Of a stretch of 64,000 bases of DNA, positions 57,736 to 64,000 are shown in pieces (the first letter of the stretch is position 1; every line of letters starts with the position of its first letter). Under the pieces are notes generated by a model. The model was not told where the DNA came from, did not search any database, and was given only the letters and a program-made list of their open reading frames with translations. The DNA lies in assembly GCF_000802185.1 (NCBI RefSeq), contig NZ_KN676113.1:4780018-4844017 (forward strand). The letters are read 5' to 3'. The position numbers and the translations under genes were made by a program. The DNA comes from Belnapia sp. F-4-1. Its GTDB lineage: Bacteria > Pseudomonadota > Alphaproteobacteria > Acetobacterales > Acetobacteraceae.

Positions 57736-58371
57736 TCATTCCCCCGGCACGTCCAGCAGCGTCTGCGGCCCGCCCTCCGGCGCGCTCGTCTGGCGGCCGA
57801 TGACGGAGCCGGGCGCCGGCCGCTCGCCGCGCCGCAGCGCCTCGATCAGCCTGACCGTGCTCTCGTAATCCATGTCTTCGTAGTAGTCGTCATCGACCTG
57901 CAGGATCGGCGCGTTTACGCAGCCGCCGAGGCATTCCACCTCGGACAGGGTGAACATCTTGTCCTCGCTGGTCTGGCCCCAGCCGCCGAGCTTGCCGGCG
58001 TCACGGCAGGCGCGAGACACCTCGTCCGACCCGCGCAGCCAACAGGGTGTCGTGGCGCAAACCTGGAGGTGATGCTTCCCGATCGGCTTCATGTTGAACA
58101 TGAAATAGAAAGTGGCGACCTCGTAGACGCGAATGGGCGCCATGCCGAGCCGCTCCGCCACCGCATCCATGCCCTTGTTCGGCACCCAGGCGCTGCCGGT
58201 GCTGCGCTTCATCTGCCGCTGCACGACGTAGAGCAGCGGGATGACGGCGCTCGCCTGCTTGCCGGGCGGGTAGCGTTTCACGATGGTCTCGATGGCCTTC
58301 AAGCTTTCCTCGTCGAAGGAGAAGCTTTCGGGTTGTGGGAACTCGGTGGCAGTGGAGAGTTCGGCGTCCAT
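57736..58371 (-). CDS. nuoE: NADH-quinone oxidoreductase subunit E
   Basis: This 211-residue thioredoxin-like subunit holds the 2Fe-2S cluster N1a. The Cys ligands are in [15 protein letters not shown] and [13 protein letters not shown]. An Ala/Pro-rich C-terminal tail follows. Its ATG shares one base with the nuoD stop (TGATG). Confidence 0.95.
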   Translation of the reverse strand: MDAELSTATEFPQPESFSFDEESLKAIETIVKRYPPGKQASAVIPLLYVVQRQMKRSTGSAWVPNKGMDAVAERLGMAPIRVYEVATFYFMFNMKPIGKHHLQVCATTPCWLRGSDEVSRACRDAGKLGGWGQTSEDKMFTLSEVECLGGCVNAPILQVDDDYYEDMDYESTVRLIEALRRGERPAPGSVIGRQTSAPEGGPQTLLDVPGE

Positions 58372-59651
58372 CAGCGATCGATCTCCCCGAAGACGATGTC
58401 GAGCGAACCGATGATCGCCACCGCATCGGCCAGCATGTGCCCCTTGGAGAGCACTTCCATGGCCTGCAGATGGGCGAAGCCCGGTGCCCGGACCTTGCAG
58501 CGATAGGGCTTGTTGGTGCCGTCGGCGACCAGGTACATGCCGAATTCACCCTTCGGCGCCTCGGTCACGGTGTAGGTCGCGCCTTCCGGTACATGGAAGC
58601 CCTCGGTGTAGAGCTTGAAGTGATGGATCAGCGATTCCATCGACCGTTTCATCTCGCCGCGCTTCGGCGGGACGATTTTGTTGTCGAGGATCTTGATCGG
58701 CCCCGGCTTCAGGCGCCCGAGGCACTGCTTCACCATGCTGAGGCTCTGCCGCATTTCCATCATACGGATGAGATAGCGGTCGTAGCAGTCGCCCTGGCGG
58801 CCGACCGGGATCTCGAAATCGAGCTGGTCGTAGATCTCGTAGGGCTGCGACTTGCGCAGGTCCCAGGGCACGCCGGAGGCGCGCAGGCAGGGACCCGAGA
58901 AGCCCCACTCCATCGCCATCTCGGCCGTCATGATGCCGATATCGACGGTGCGCTGCTTGAAGATGCGGTTGTTGGTCAGCAGTCCCTCGAGATCGTCGAG
59001 GAATTTCGGAAACTGGTCGCACCAGCCAGCGATCCGGTCCGTCAGCCCCGCCGGCAAGTCGCGCGAGACACCGCCTGGGCGGAAGTAGTTGACGTGGTAG
59101 TGGCTGCCGCCCGCCGCCTCGTAGAATTCCAGCAGGTGCTCGCGCTGCTCGAAACCCCAGAGCGCCGGCGTGATGGCGCCGCAGTCGAGCGCATAGGTGG
59201 TGACGTTCAGCAGGTGGTTCAGGATGCGCGTCAGCTCGGCGAACATGGTGCGGATGACGCGGGCGCGCTCCGGCACCTCATTGTCGATATGCAGCAGCCG
59301 CTCCACCGCAAGCACCCAGCTGTGCTCCATGCACATCGGGCTTACGTAATCCAGGCGGTCCATATAGGGCATCGCCTGGAGATAGGTCTTGTACTCGATC
59401 AGCTTCTCGGTGCCGCGATGCAGCAGCCCGATATGCGGATCGGCACGCTCCACCATCTCACCTTTCATCTCGAGGATGAGGCGGAGCACGCCATGCGCCG
59501 CCGGGTGCTGCGGGCCGAAATTGATCGTGTGGCTGTCGACCTCGACCGTCCTCGCCTCGTTGGAGAGGCCGGTCGCGGACGACATGCTGGCCGGATCGGC
59601 GGCGGAGGTCAGCGGCCCCGCCTCCGAGGCCATGGCGGAACTGCCGCTCAT
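58371..59651 (-). CDS. nuoD: NADH-quinone oxidoreductase subunit D
   Basis: This 426-residue 49-kDa-type subunit lines the quinone site. It has [35 protein letters not shown] and the C-terminal VFGEIDR end. The N-terminal 35 residues are Ser/Ala-rich and poorly conserved, so an internal start is possible. The ATG at 59649-59651 overlaps the nuoC stop by four bases (ATGA), which favours this start. Confidence 0.95.
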   Translation of the reverse strand: MSGSSAMASEAGPLTSAADPASMSSATGLSNEARTVEVDSHTINFGPQHPAAHGVLRLILEMKGEMVERADPHIGLLHRGTEKLIEYKTYLQAMPYMDRLDYVSPMCMEHSWVLAVERLLHIDNEVPERARVIRTMFAELTRILNHLLNVTTYALDCGAITPALWGFEQREHLLEFYEAAGGSHYHVNYFRPGGVSRDLPAGLTDRIAGWCDQFPKFLDDLEGLLTNNRIFKQRTVDIGIMTAEMAMEWGFSGPCLRASGVPWDLRKSQPYEIYDQLDFEIPVGRQGDCYDRYLIRMMEMRQSLSMVKQCLGRLKPGPIKILDNKIVPPKRGEMKRSMESLIHHFKLYTEGFHVPEGATYTVTEAPKGEFGMYLVADGTNKPYRCKVRAPGFAHLQAMEVLSKGHMLADAVAIIGSLDIVFGEIDR

Positions 59652-60268
59652 GCCTTGCCTCCCTCGATGCGGTTGAGATGGACCTTCTCGTCGCCGGGCA
59701 GCGTGGTCATGCCTTCCCAGGGCGAGAGGAAATCGAAATTGCGCCAGTCCTGCTGGAGCTTCACCGGCTCATAGACCACCTGCTTGCGCTCCTCGTCCCA
59801 GCGAACCTCGACATGGCCGGTAAGCGGGAAATCCTTGCGCAGCGGATGGCCCTCGAAGCCGTAGTCGGTCAGCAGCCGGCGGAGATCGGTCTGGCCCTCG
59901 AAGACGACGCCGTACATGTCCCAGGCCTCGCGCTCGTACCAAGTGGCACAGGGCCAGACGGAAGCGATGCTCGGCACCGGCGTCGCCGCATCGGTAGCGA
60001 CAACGACGCGGATGCGGCGGTTCTGCGTAAGGCTGAGCAGGTTGTAGACCACCTCGAAGCGGAGCGGCCGATTCGGCCAGTCCGTCCCGCAGAGATCCAT
60101 GAGCTGCTCGAAATGGAACTCGTCACGCAGGCGGCGCATGGCCGCGACCAACCCCTCACGCGGCAGGGTCAGCACTAGCTCGGCACCGCGCTCGATGGTG
60201 GTGCGGCTGCCGGGCAGCGCGGCCTGCACGGTCTCACCGAGCTCGGCCAGGATTGCGTTCTCAACCAC
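59648..60268 (-). CDS. nuoC: NADH-quinone oxidoreductase subunit C
   Basis: This 206-residue 30-kDa-type subunit has the signature ERE-type segment [42 protein letters not shown]. It packs against NuoD. Its start overlaps the nuoB end by eight bases. Confidence 0.95.
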   Translation of the reverse strand: MVENAILAELGETVQAALPGSRTTIERGAELVLTLPREGLVAAMRRLRDEFHFEQLMDLCGTDWPNRPLRFEVVYNLLSLTQNRRIRVVVATDAATPVPSIASVWPCATWYEREAWDMYGVVFEGQTDLRRLLTDYGFEGHPLRKDFPLTGHVEVRWDEERKQVVYEPVKLQQDWRNFDFLSPWEGMTTLPGDEKVHLNRIEGGKA

Positions 60269-60818
60269 GAAGGATCGTCCCCGAGCGCCGGATCTTCTTC
60301 TGCAGCTGCAGGATGCCGTAGATCAGCCCCTCGGCCGTCGGCGGGCAGCCGGGCACATAGACATCGACCGGCACGATCCGGTCGCAGCCCCGCACCACGC
60401 TGTAGCTGTAGTGGTAGTAACCGCCGCCATTGGCACAGCTGCCCATGCTGATGACCCAGCGCGGTTCGCTCATCTGGTCGTAAACCTTACGCAGCGCGGG
60501 GGCCATCTTGTTGGTCAGCGTGCCGGCGACGATCATCACGTCCGACTGCCGCGGCGAGCCACGCGGGATGATGCCGAGCCGGTCGAGGTCGTAGCGAGCC
60601 ATGTAGGCGTGGATCATCGGCACCGCGCAGCAGGCCAAGCCGAAGGTCATCGGCCAGAGGCTACCGGTGCGGGCCCAATTCACCACCTTGTCGAGGTTGG
60701 CGACGACGAAGCCCTTATCCTCGATCTCGCCGGTGATGCCCTTCACCACGGCATCCTGCGCCGCGCCAGGCGCCAAGTGATCGCGGTTCCAGGCGATGGT
60801 GTCCGTGTTCTCGTTCAT
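60261..60818 (-). CDS. nuoB: NADH-quinone oxidoreductase subunit B
   Basis: This 185-residue PSST-type subunit carries the terminal 4Fe-4S cluster N2, bound by tandem Cys in [10 protein letters not shown], a Cys in [12 protein letters not shown] and one in [11 protein letters not shown]. The ATG at 60816-60818 has GGAG seven bases upstream. An in-frame ATG at 60840-60842 would add eight residues and also has GGAG. Confidence 0.95.
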   Translation of the reverse strand: MNENTDTIAWNRDHLAPGAAQDAVVKGITGEIEDKGFVVANLDKVVNWARTGSLWPMTFGLACCAVPMIHAYMARYDLDRLGIIPRGSPRQSDVMIVAGTLTNKMAPALRKVYDQMSEPRWVISMGSCANGGGYYHYSYSVVRGCDRIVPVDVYVPGCPPTAEGLIYGILQLQKKIRRSGTILRG

Positions 60819-60846
60819 GCGGGTCTCCGGTGGGGACGGCATGCCG

Positions 60847-61215
60847 TCACTCCCAGTCCAGCGCGCCCTTGCGCCATTCGTAGACAAAGCCGACCGTCAA
60901 GACGCCAAGGAAGGCAACCATTGACAGGAAGCCGAACCAGCCGATGCCACCCAGCGCCACCGCCCAGGGGAAGAGGAAGGCCACTTCCAGGTCGAAGATG
61001 ATGAAGAGGATGGCCACCAGGTAGAAGCGGACATCGAAGCGACGACGCGTGTCGTCGAAAGGCTCGAAGCCGCATTCGTAGGCGGAAAGCTTCTCCGGGT
61101 TCGGCTTCTGCCGCGCGACGAGGAGGCTGCCGCCCACCATGGCGACGGCAATGGCCGCCGCGATGGCCAGGAAAACCAGGATCGGAAAATAATCGGCCAG
61201 CAGCGGCTGGGTCAT
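60847..61215 (-). CDS. nuoA: NADH-quinone oxidoreductase subunit A
   Basis: This 122-residue membrane subunit has three helices and the conserved loop [42 protein letters not shown] (the Cys lies in the quinone-site loop). It is the first gene of the nuoA-N operon; its start has GGAG six bases upstream. The 236-bp region between it and tRNA-Asp should contain the nuo promoter, but I could not pick a clear -35/-10 pair. Confidence 0.95.
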   Translation of the reverse strand: MTQPLLADYFPILVFLAIAAAIAVAMVGGSLLVARQKPNPEKLSAYECGFEPFDDTRRRFDVRFYLVAILFIIFDLEVAFLFPWAVALGGIGWFGFLSMVAFLGVLTVGFVYEWRKGALDWE

Positions 61216-61451
61216 GTTTGCTCCGCCCACAGACGCGCCGGGGCAGCCTTTCGAGGTCAGGATCGAGGCTCGGTCCCGCCTTGCCGCAGCGCAGCGCGGC
61301 CGGACATTAGCCCTGCCCCGCCCGCTCCGCCATAGGGGGAACGCTGTCTTCTCGACCAGATTTGGCTACGGCGCCCCGGAACGAAAAGGGGCCTAAATGC
61401 GGCAACGGCGCCGCCCTGTGAGGAGCGACGCCGTCGTTGCAATCAGTCGCG

Positions 61452-61528
<77 letters not shown>

Positions 61529-61579
61529 CCGCGACAGGAGGCGGGGTGTATGGCCCCTCGCCTCCCGTGTCAAGCTCCC

Positions 61580-62551
61580 TCAGTACATGATCACCGTTAC
61601 CGGCGGCGGGGCCAGCGCGGCCGCCAGCGCGACCGAGGCCCATAGGTCCCAGGTCTGCTGCGCCTGCATCGCCAGACGCCGCTGGTAGTCGCGCTCGGCG
61701 CGCTCCGCCTGCTCGATCTGTTGTAGCCAGCGCCGCGATTCGGCATCGCTGCGGCTGGCCGCGAGCGAAAGCCAGCTTTTTGCCTCGCCGAGATCCTGAC
61801 CCATTTCCTCGAGCCCGGTCATGTAGAGGCGGCCGACTGCCTTCTGCGCCGGCAGGAATCCGTTCTGCGCAGCTCGGCGCATCCATTGCAGCGCCTCGTA
61901 AGGCCGGCGGGAAACGCCCTCGCCGCGGAAATACATCAGGCCGAGATTGTATTGGCTTTCGGGGACGCCACGCTCGGCCGCTTGGGAGAACCAGCGGGCT
62001 GCCTCCGCCATGTCGCGCGGGACACCCCTCCCTTCGAGGAAGAGGAAGCCGAGATTATGCGCCGCCTGGGCCACGCCGCCCTGTGCCGCACCGGTGTAAA
62101 GCTGGATGGCCCTTGCCCGACCGCCCGGTGCCGCTCCCTGCTCGACCAGTCGCCCGAGCCGGAACATGGCGAAGGGCATGCCGGCATTGGCCGCGACCTC
62201 ATACTGCCGCACCGCCTGCCCGGCGCTGCGCGGCAGGCCACCACCGCCGAACTCCGCAGCCTGTCCGAGTCGATAGGCCGCGCCTGCGTCACCGCCGGCG
62301 GCCGCTGCGCGCAGTTCGGCAACCGACTCGCCGCGATAAAGGTCTGGATCAGCCTGGCGCTGCAGCCGTTCATCCTCGCCGACGACGAGGGTCTGCGCCT
62401 CGCGCGGCTGTACGCGGCAGCCAGCTTCGTCGCAGACCTGGACGGCAGGGCCGAAGCCACTGCGGCTGCCCATGCGCGGTTGACACCCGGCGAGCAGCAA
62501 CGCGAGGGCAGCAAGCCCTGCCGCGCTAGCGGGAGCGCAGCGCACCGCCAC
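61580..62551 (-). CDS. Sel1-repeat lipoprotein
   Basis: The 323-residue protein has a lipoprotein signal (LAALALLLAGC, lipid Cys23) followed by about five Sel1/TPR-like repeats (about residues 75-265). Recognisable repeat cores are AAYRLGQAAEFGG, PFAMFRLGRLVEQG, AAHNLGFLFLEGRG and SQYNLGLMYFRGEG. The C-terminus is a long helix and a hydrophobic tail. Sel1 proteins serve as protein-interaction scaffolds. The start is GTG at 62549-62551 (a second GTG lies two codons later) and overlaps the end of the upstream CsgG-like gene by 26 bases, so they are co-expressed. Confidence 0.8.
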   Translation of the reverse strand: MAVRCAPASAAGLAALALLLAGCQPRMGSRSGFGPAVQVCDEAGCRVQPREAQTLVVGEDERLQRQADPDLYRGESVAELRAAAAGGDAGAAYRLGQAAEFGGGGLPRSAGQAVRQYEVAANAGMPFAMFRLGRLVEQGAAPGGRARAIQLYTGAAQGGVAQAAHNLGFLFLEGRGVPRDMAEAARWFSQAAERGVPESQYNLGLMYFRGEGVSRRPYEALQWMRRAAQNGFLPAQKAVGRLYMTGLEEMGQDLGEAKSWLSLAASRSDAESRRWLQQIEQAERAERDYQRRLAMQAQQTWDLWASVALAAALAPPPVTVIMY

Positions 62552-63332
62552 CGGTCCCCAGCCCGCCCCGCACATCCTGCGCCCGGTAGTTGCGCACGGC
62601 GACGACCAGCTTGTTGTAGGCATCGACGAAGGCGGCGACCGTTGCCTGGCCAGCCGGCGTTCGCTGGTAGCCGCCGAGCACGCCGCCTGCCGTTGCCCCG
62701 AAGCCGCCAACCAGCGCGCCGAAATTCGTCGCCGTCGAGGAGCCTTCGGAGGCCGCCACCTGCACGCCGCTCCGCATGTCGAAGACGGAGAGCGTGACCG
62801 AGGTCGCCGAGGTGGACATCGCCGCGCCCGCGAGGCCGAGCGCCACGCCGCCCCATCCGCCGACGCCACCACCAAGGCCACCGAGATTCTGGTTGGAGAA
62901 GAGAATCGCCGGTTCGATGAAGAGGTCGGCCGCAACGCGCTGGCCGCGCTGCATGTTGGAACCGGCGCGGAATTCGCCGCTGTTGCGCATGTCGCCGATC
63001 ATGCCCCGCATCCGGCTCTCAAGCCGGTTGTTGCCCATGGCCGTGATGACGAAGCAATTGGACTGCTGCACGACGAGGCGCACCATCGGCTCGATCGTGG
63101 TGATCTGTGTCCGGGCGGCGAAGGGCCCCCACCAGCTCTGCTCGCGGCCGTCATCGATGGCAACAGTGCCGAGCGGCTCCGCACAGCGCTGCAGATTGGA
63201 GGCGGCGCCGACGCTGGTGCCGCCGCCTGCGGAGCCGGTCACCGGGCCGCTGGCGCCGCCCTGCTCGACGCACCCGCCGAGCGCAATCGCCGCACAGGCC
63301 ATGAAACCGATAGTGAGAACACTCTGCCGCAA
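62526..63332 (-). CDS. CsgG/HfaB-like outer-membrane lipoprotein
   Basis: This 268-residue lipoprotein (ALGGC, lipid Cys21) has a body like the CsgG/HfaB/PelC group. It includes a conserved Cys strand QQSNCFVITAMG, an ADLFIEPAILFSNQN segment followed by a Gly-rich stretch, and VTLSVFDMRSGVQVAASEGSS. A C-terminal VAAFVDAYNKLVVAVRNY helix is present. CsgG-type proteins form secretion pores or assembly platforms in the outer membrane; no curli or holdfast genes are near. The start is TTG (63330-63332) with GGAGG five bases upstream. A TAGAAT -10 (63385-63390) lies in the leader. Confidence 0.75.
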   Translation of the reverse strand: MRQSVLTIGFMACAAIALGGCVEQGGASGPVTGSAGGGTSVGAASNLQRCAEPLGTVAIDDGREQSWWGPFAARTQITTIEPMVRLVVQQSNCFVITAMGNNRLESRMRGMIGDMRNSGEFRAGSNMQRGQRVAADLFIEPAILFSNQNLGGLGGGVGGWGGVALGLAGAAMSTSATSVTLSVFDMRSGVQVAASEGSSTATNFGALVGGFGATAGGVLGGYQRTPAGQATVAAFVDAYNKLVVAVRNYRAQDVRGGLGTGGGALRSR

Positions 63333-63432
63333 GCGAACCTCCGCCGGGATGACGCCAACCTGGATTGGACGTTTTTACCGCGGAATTCTAGCCGAACGGT
63401 GAATGTAATAAAACTCACGCCCGGGTGGAGAA

Positions 63433-63504
63433 TGGGCGCTGACGGGATCGAACCGCCGACCACCTGTGTGTAAGACAGGCGCTCTACCGCTGAGCTAAGC
63501 GCCC
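63433..63504 (-). tRNA. tRNA-Val (TAC)
   Basis: The 72-base cloverleaf has acceptor GGGCGCT/AGCGCCC, D-arm GCTC...GAGC, anticodon arm CCTGT-CTTACAC-ACAGG with anticodon TAC, T-loop TTCGATC and discriminator A. CCA is not encoded. It lies between hupB and the CsgG-like gene. Confidence 0.97.
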
Positions 63505-63509
63505 CAGGA

Positions 63510-63531
63510 GCAGGCTCCCATCGAAGCCTGC
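63510..63531 (-). terminator. Hairpin between hupB and tRNA-Val
   Basis: GCAGGCT (63510-63516) and AGCCTGC (63525-63531) form a seven-pair stem 23 bases past the hupB stop. It lacks a T-run and may equally be a processing element between hupB mRNA and the tRNA. Confidence 0.4.
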
Positions 63532-63554
63532 CCGATCTGCTCTTGAGCCGAGAC

Positions 63555-63827
63555 TCAGTTCAACGCGTCCTTCAGTCCCTTGCCAGCCTTGAAGCGCACG
63601 GTGGTGCTGGCAGGAATTTTGATCTCCTCGCCGGTACGCGGGTTGCGGCCCGTGCCGGCCTTGCGCTTGGAAATGGAGAAGGTCCCAAAGCCCACCAGCC
63701 GCACGTCCGTCTGCTTCGTCAGGGACTGAGCGATGGCGTCAAAAACCGCATCCAGGACATCGCCCGCCTTGGCCTTGGGGAGATCACCGACCTCGGCTAC
63801 GATCGAGATGAGATCCTGCTTGTTCAT
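63555..63827 (-). CDS. hupB: HU family DNA-binding protein
   Basis: This 90-residue histone-like protein bends and compacts DNA. It has MNKQDLISIVAE at the start, the LVGFGTFSISKRKAGTGRNPRTGEEIKIPA beta-arm region with the intercalating Pro, and FKAGKGLKDALN at the end. The ATG at 63825-63827 follows AGGGGGGTT. It is upstream of tRNA-Val and nuo, the common alphaproteobacterial order. Confidence 0.96.
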   Translation of the reverse strand: MNKQDLISIVAEVGDLPKAKAGDVLDAVFDAIAQSLTKQTDVRLVGFGTFSISKRKAGTGRNPRTGEEIKIPASTTVRFKAGKGLKDALN

Positions 63828-63894
63828 ATACCAACCCCCCTGCAAGGCGGCATGCCTTTGCCGGCCTGGACGATTCCGGCCGCAACTCGGCGGG

Positions 63895-63924
63895 ACTGTA
63901 GGGGGCTCGATTCTGACGCGTCAA
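63895..63924 (-). promoter_or_regulatory. Putative sigma70 promoter of hupB
   Basis: On the minus strand, TTGACG (63919-63924) and TACAGT (63895-63900) are spaced by 18 bases, with a GACGCGTC palindrome overlapping the -35. The leader would be about 60 bases. The remaining sequence to 64000 shows no gene I can support. Confidence 0.5.
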
Positions 63925-64000
63925 TCAAAGCGTGCAAGGCGCAGGGCCGAACCCGCCGTTTTCCGCGCTTCGTGGCGGCGATGGCGCGGGAGGCGAGGTG

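Noticed and set aside
55428..57803. A 791-codon plus-strand open frame opposite nuoF and nuoG
   Set aside because: Shadow of two certain complex I genes; no start signal or family resemblance.
63433..63504. tRNA-Val without encoded CCA as a pseudogene
   Set aside because: All stems are intact; many bacteria add CCA post-transcriptionally, and mixed usage within a genome is normal.

Overview
The window is about 70% GC and reads as a chromosomal segment of an alphaproteobacterium, most likely of the Acetobacteraceae (a Roseomonas-like lineage). The reasons are the gene order hupB - tRNA - nuoA-N - birA - rnj - DUF1467 - proS - lolC/E - lolD - dnaE, the tripartite-tricarboxylate (Bug) binding protein, several CaiB/BaiF CoA transferases, DUF3141 and DUF6489 proteins, and a proS of the short alphaproteobacterial type. 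This placement is inference. I see no rRNA, prophage, insertion sequence, CRISPR array or biosynthetic cluster.

Positions 1-34,500 are accessory, mostly catabolic genes in short transcription units on both strands. In order they are: a truncated membrane sensor, a Bug binding protein, a CoA transferase with rearranged halves, a KGG-repeat stress protein, a luciferase-like monooxygenase, DUF6489-tonB, an orphan ParD, a DUF3141 protein with a PHA-synthase-like catalytic triad, a D-aminoacylase and a quinone reductase broken by one amber codon. Next come an HMG-CoA-lyase-like protein without metal ligands, an orphan OmpR-type regulator, an RraA-like protein, an MCP and trmO. A four-gene minus-strand operon follows (two amidohydrolases, a CoA transferase and a small lipoprotein). 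Then come an SDR, a GT-C-like membrane protein, a RutB-like hydrolase behind three palindromes, pntA1-A2-B, an ABC1 kinase, pepF, an acyl-CoA ligase, a methyltransferase and a frameshifted aqpZ.

Positions 34,500-63,850 are mainly core genes on the minus strand. Read in the direction of transcription these are hupB, tRNA-Val, a CsgG-like/Sel1 lipoprotein pair, tRNA-Asp, the complete 14-gene complex I operon nuoA-N, birA (GTGA overlap with nuoN), RNase J, a DUF1467 membrane protein, a small RNA locus, proS, lolC/E, lolD and dnaE. Ada and an EamA exporter lie on the opposite strand at the dnaE end, and a DOPA-dioxygenase-like gene is divergent from ada.

The most interesting items are regulatory or degenerate. 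There is a short minus-strand RNA upstream of proS with an unpaired CCUCC anti-Shine-Dalgarno motif and a strong terminator, resembling the alphaproteobacterial MmgR (alpha-r8) family. There is also the palindrome cluster ahead of the rutB homologue, G-homopolymer tracts that break aqpZ or sit at a start site, the metal-site-less lyase homologue and the DUF3141 Cys-Asp-His triad. No clearly new multi-gene system was found; the best candidates for undescribed biology are the amidohydrolase/CoA-transferase/lipoprotein operon and the CsgG-like/Sel1 pair.
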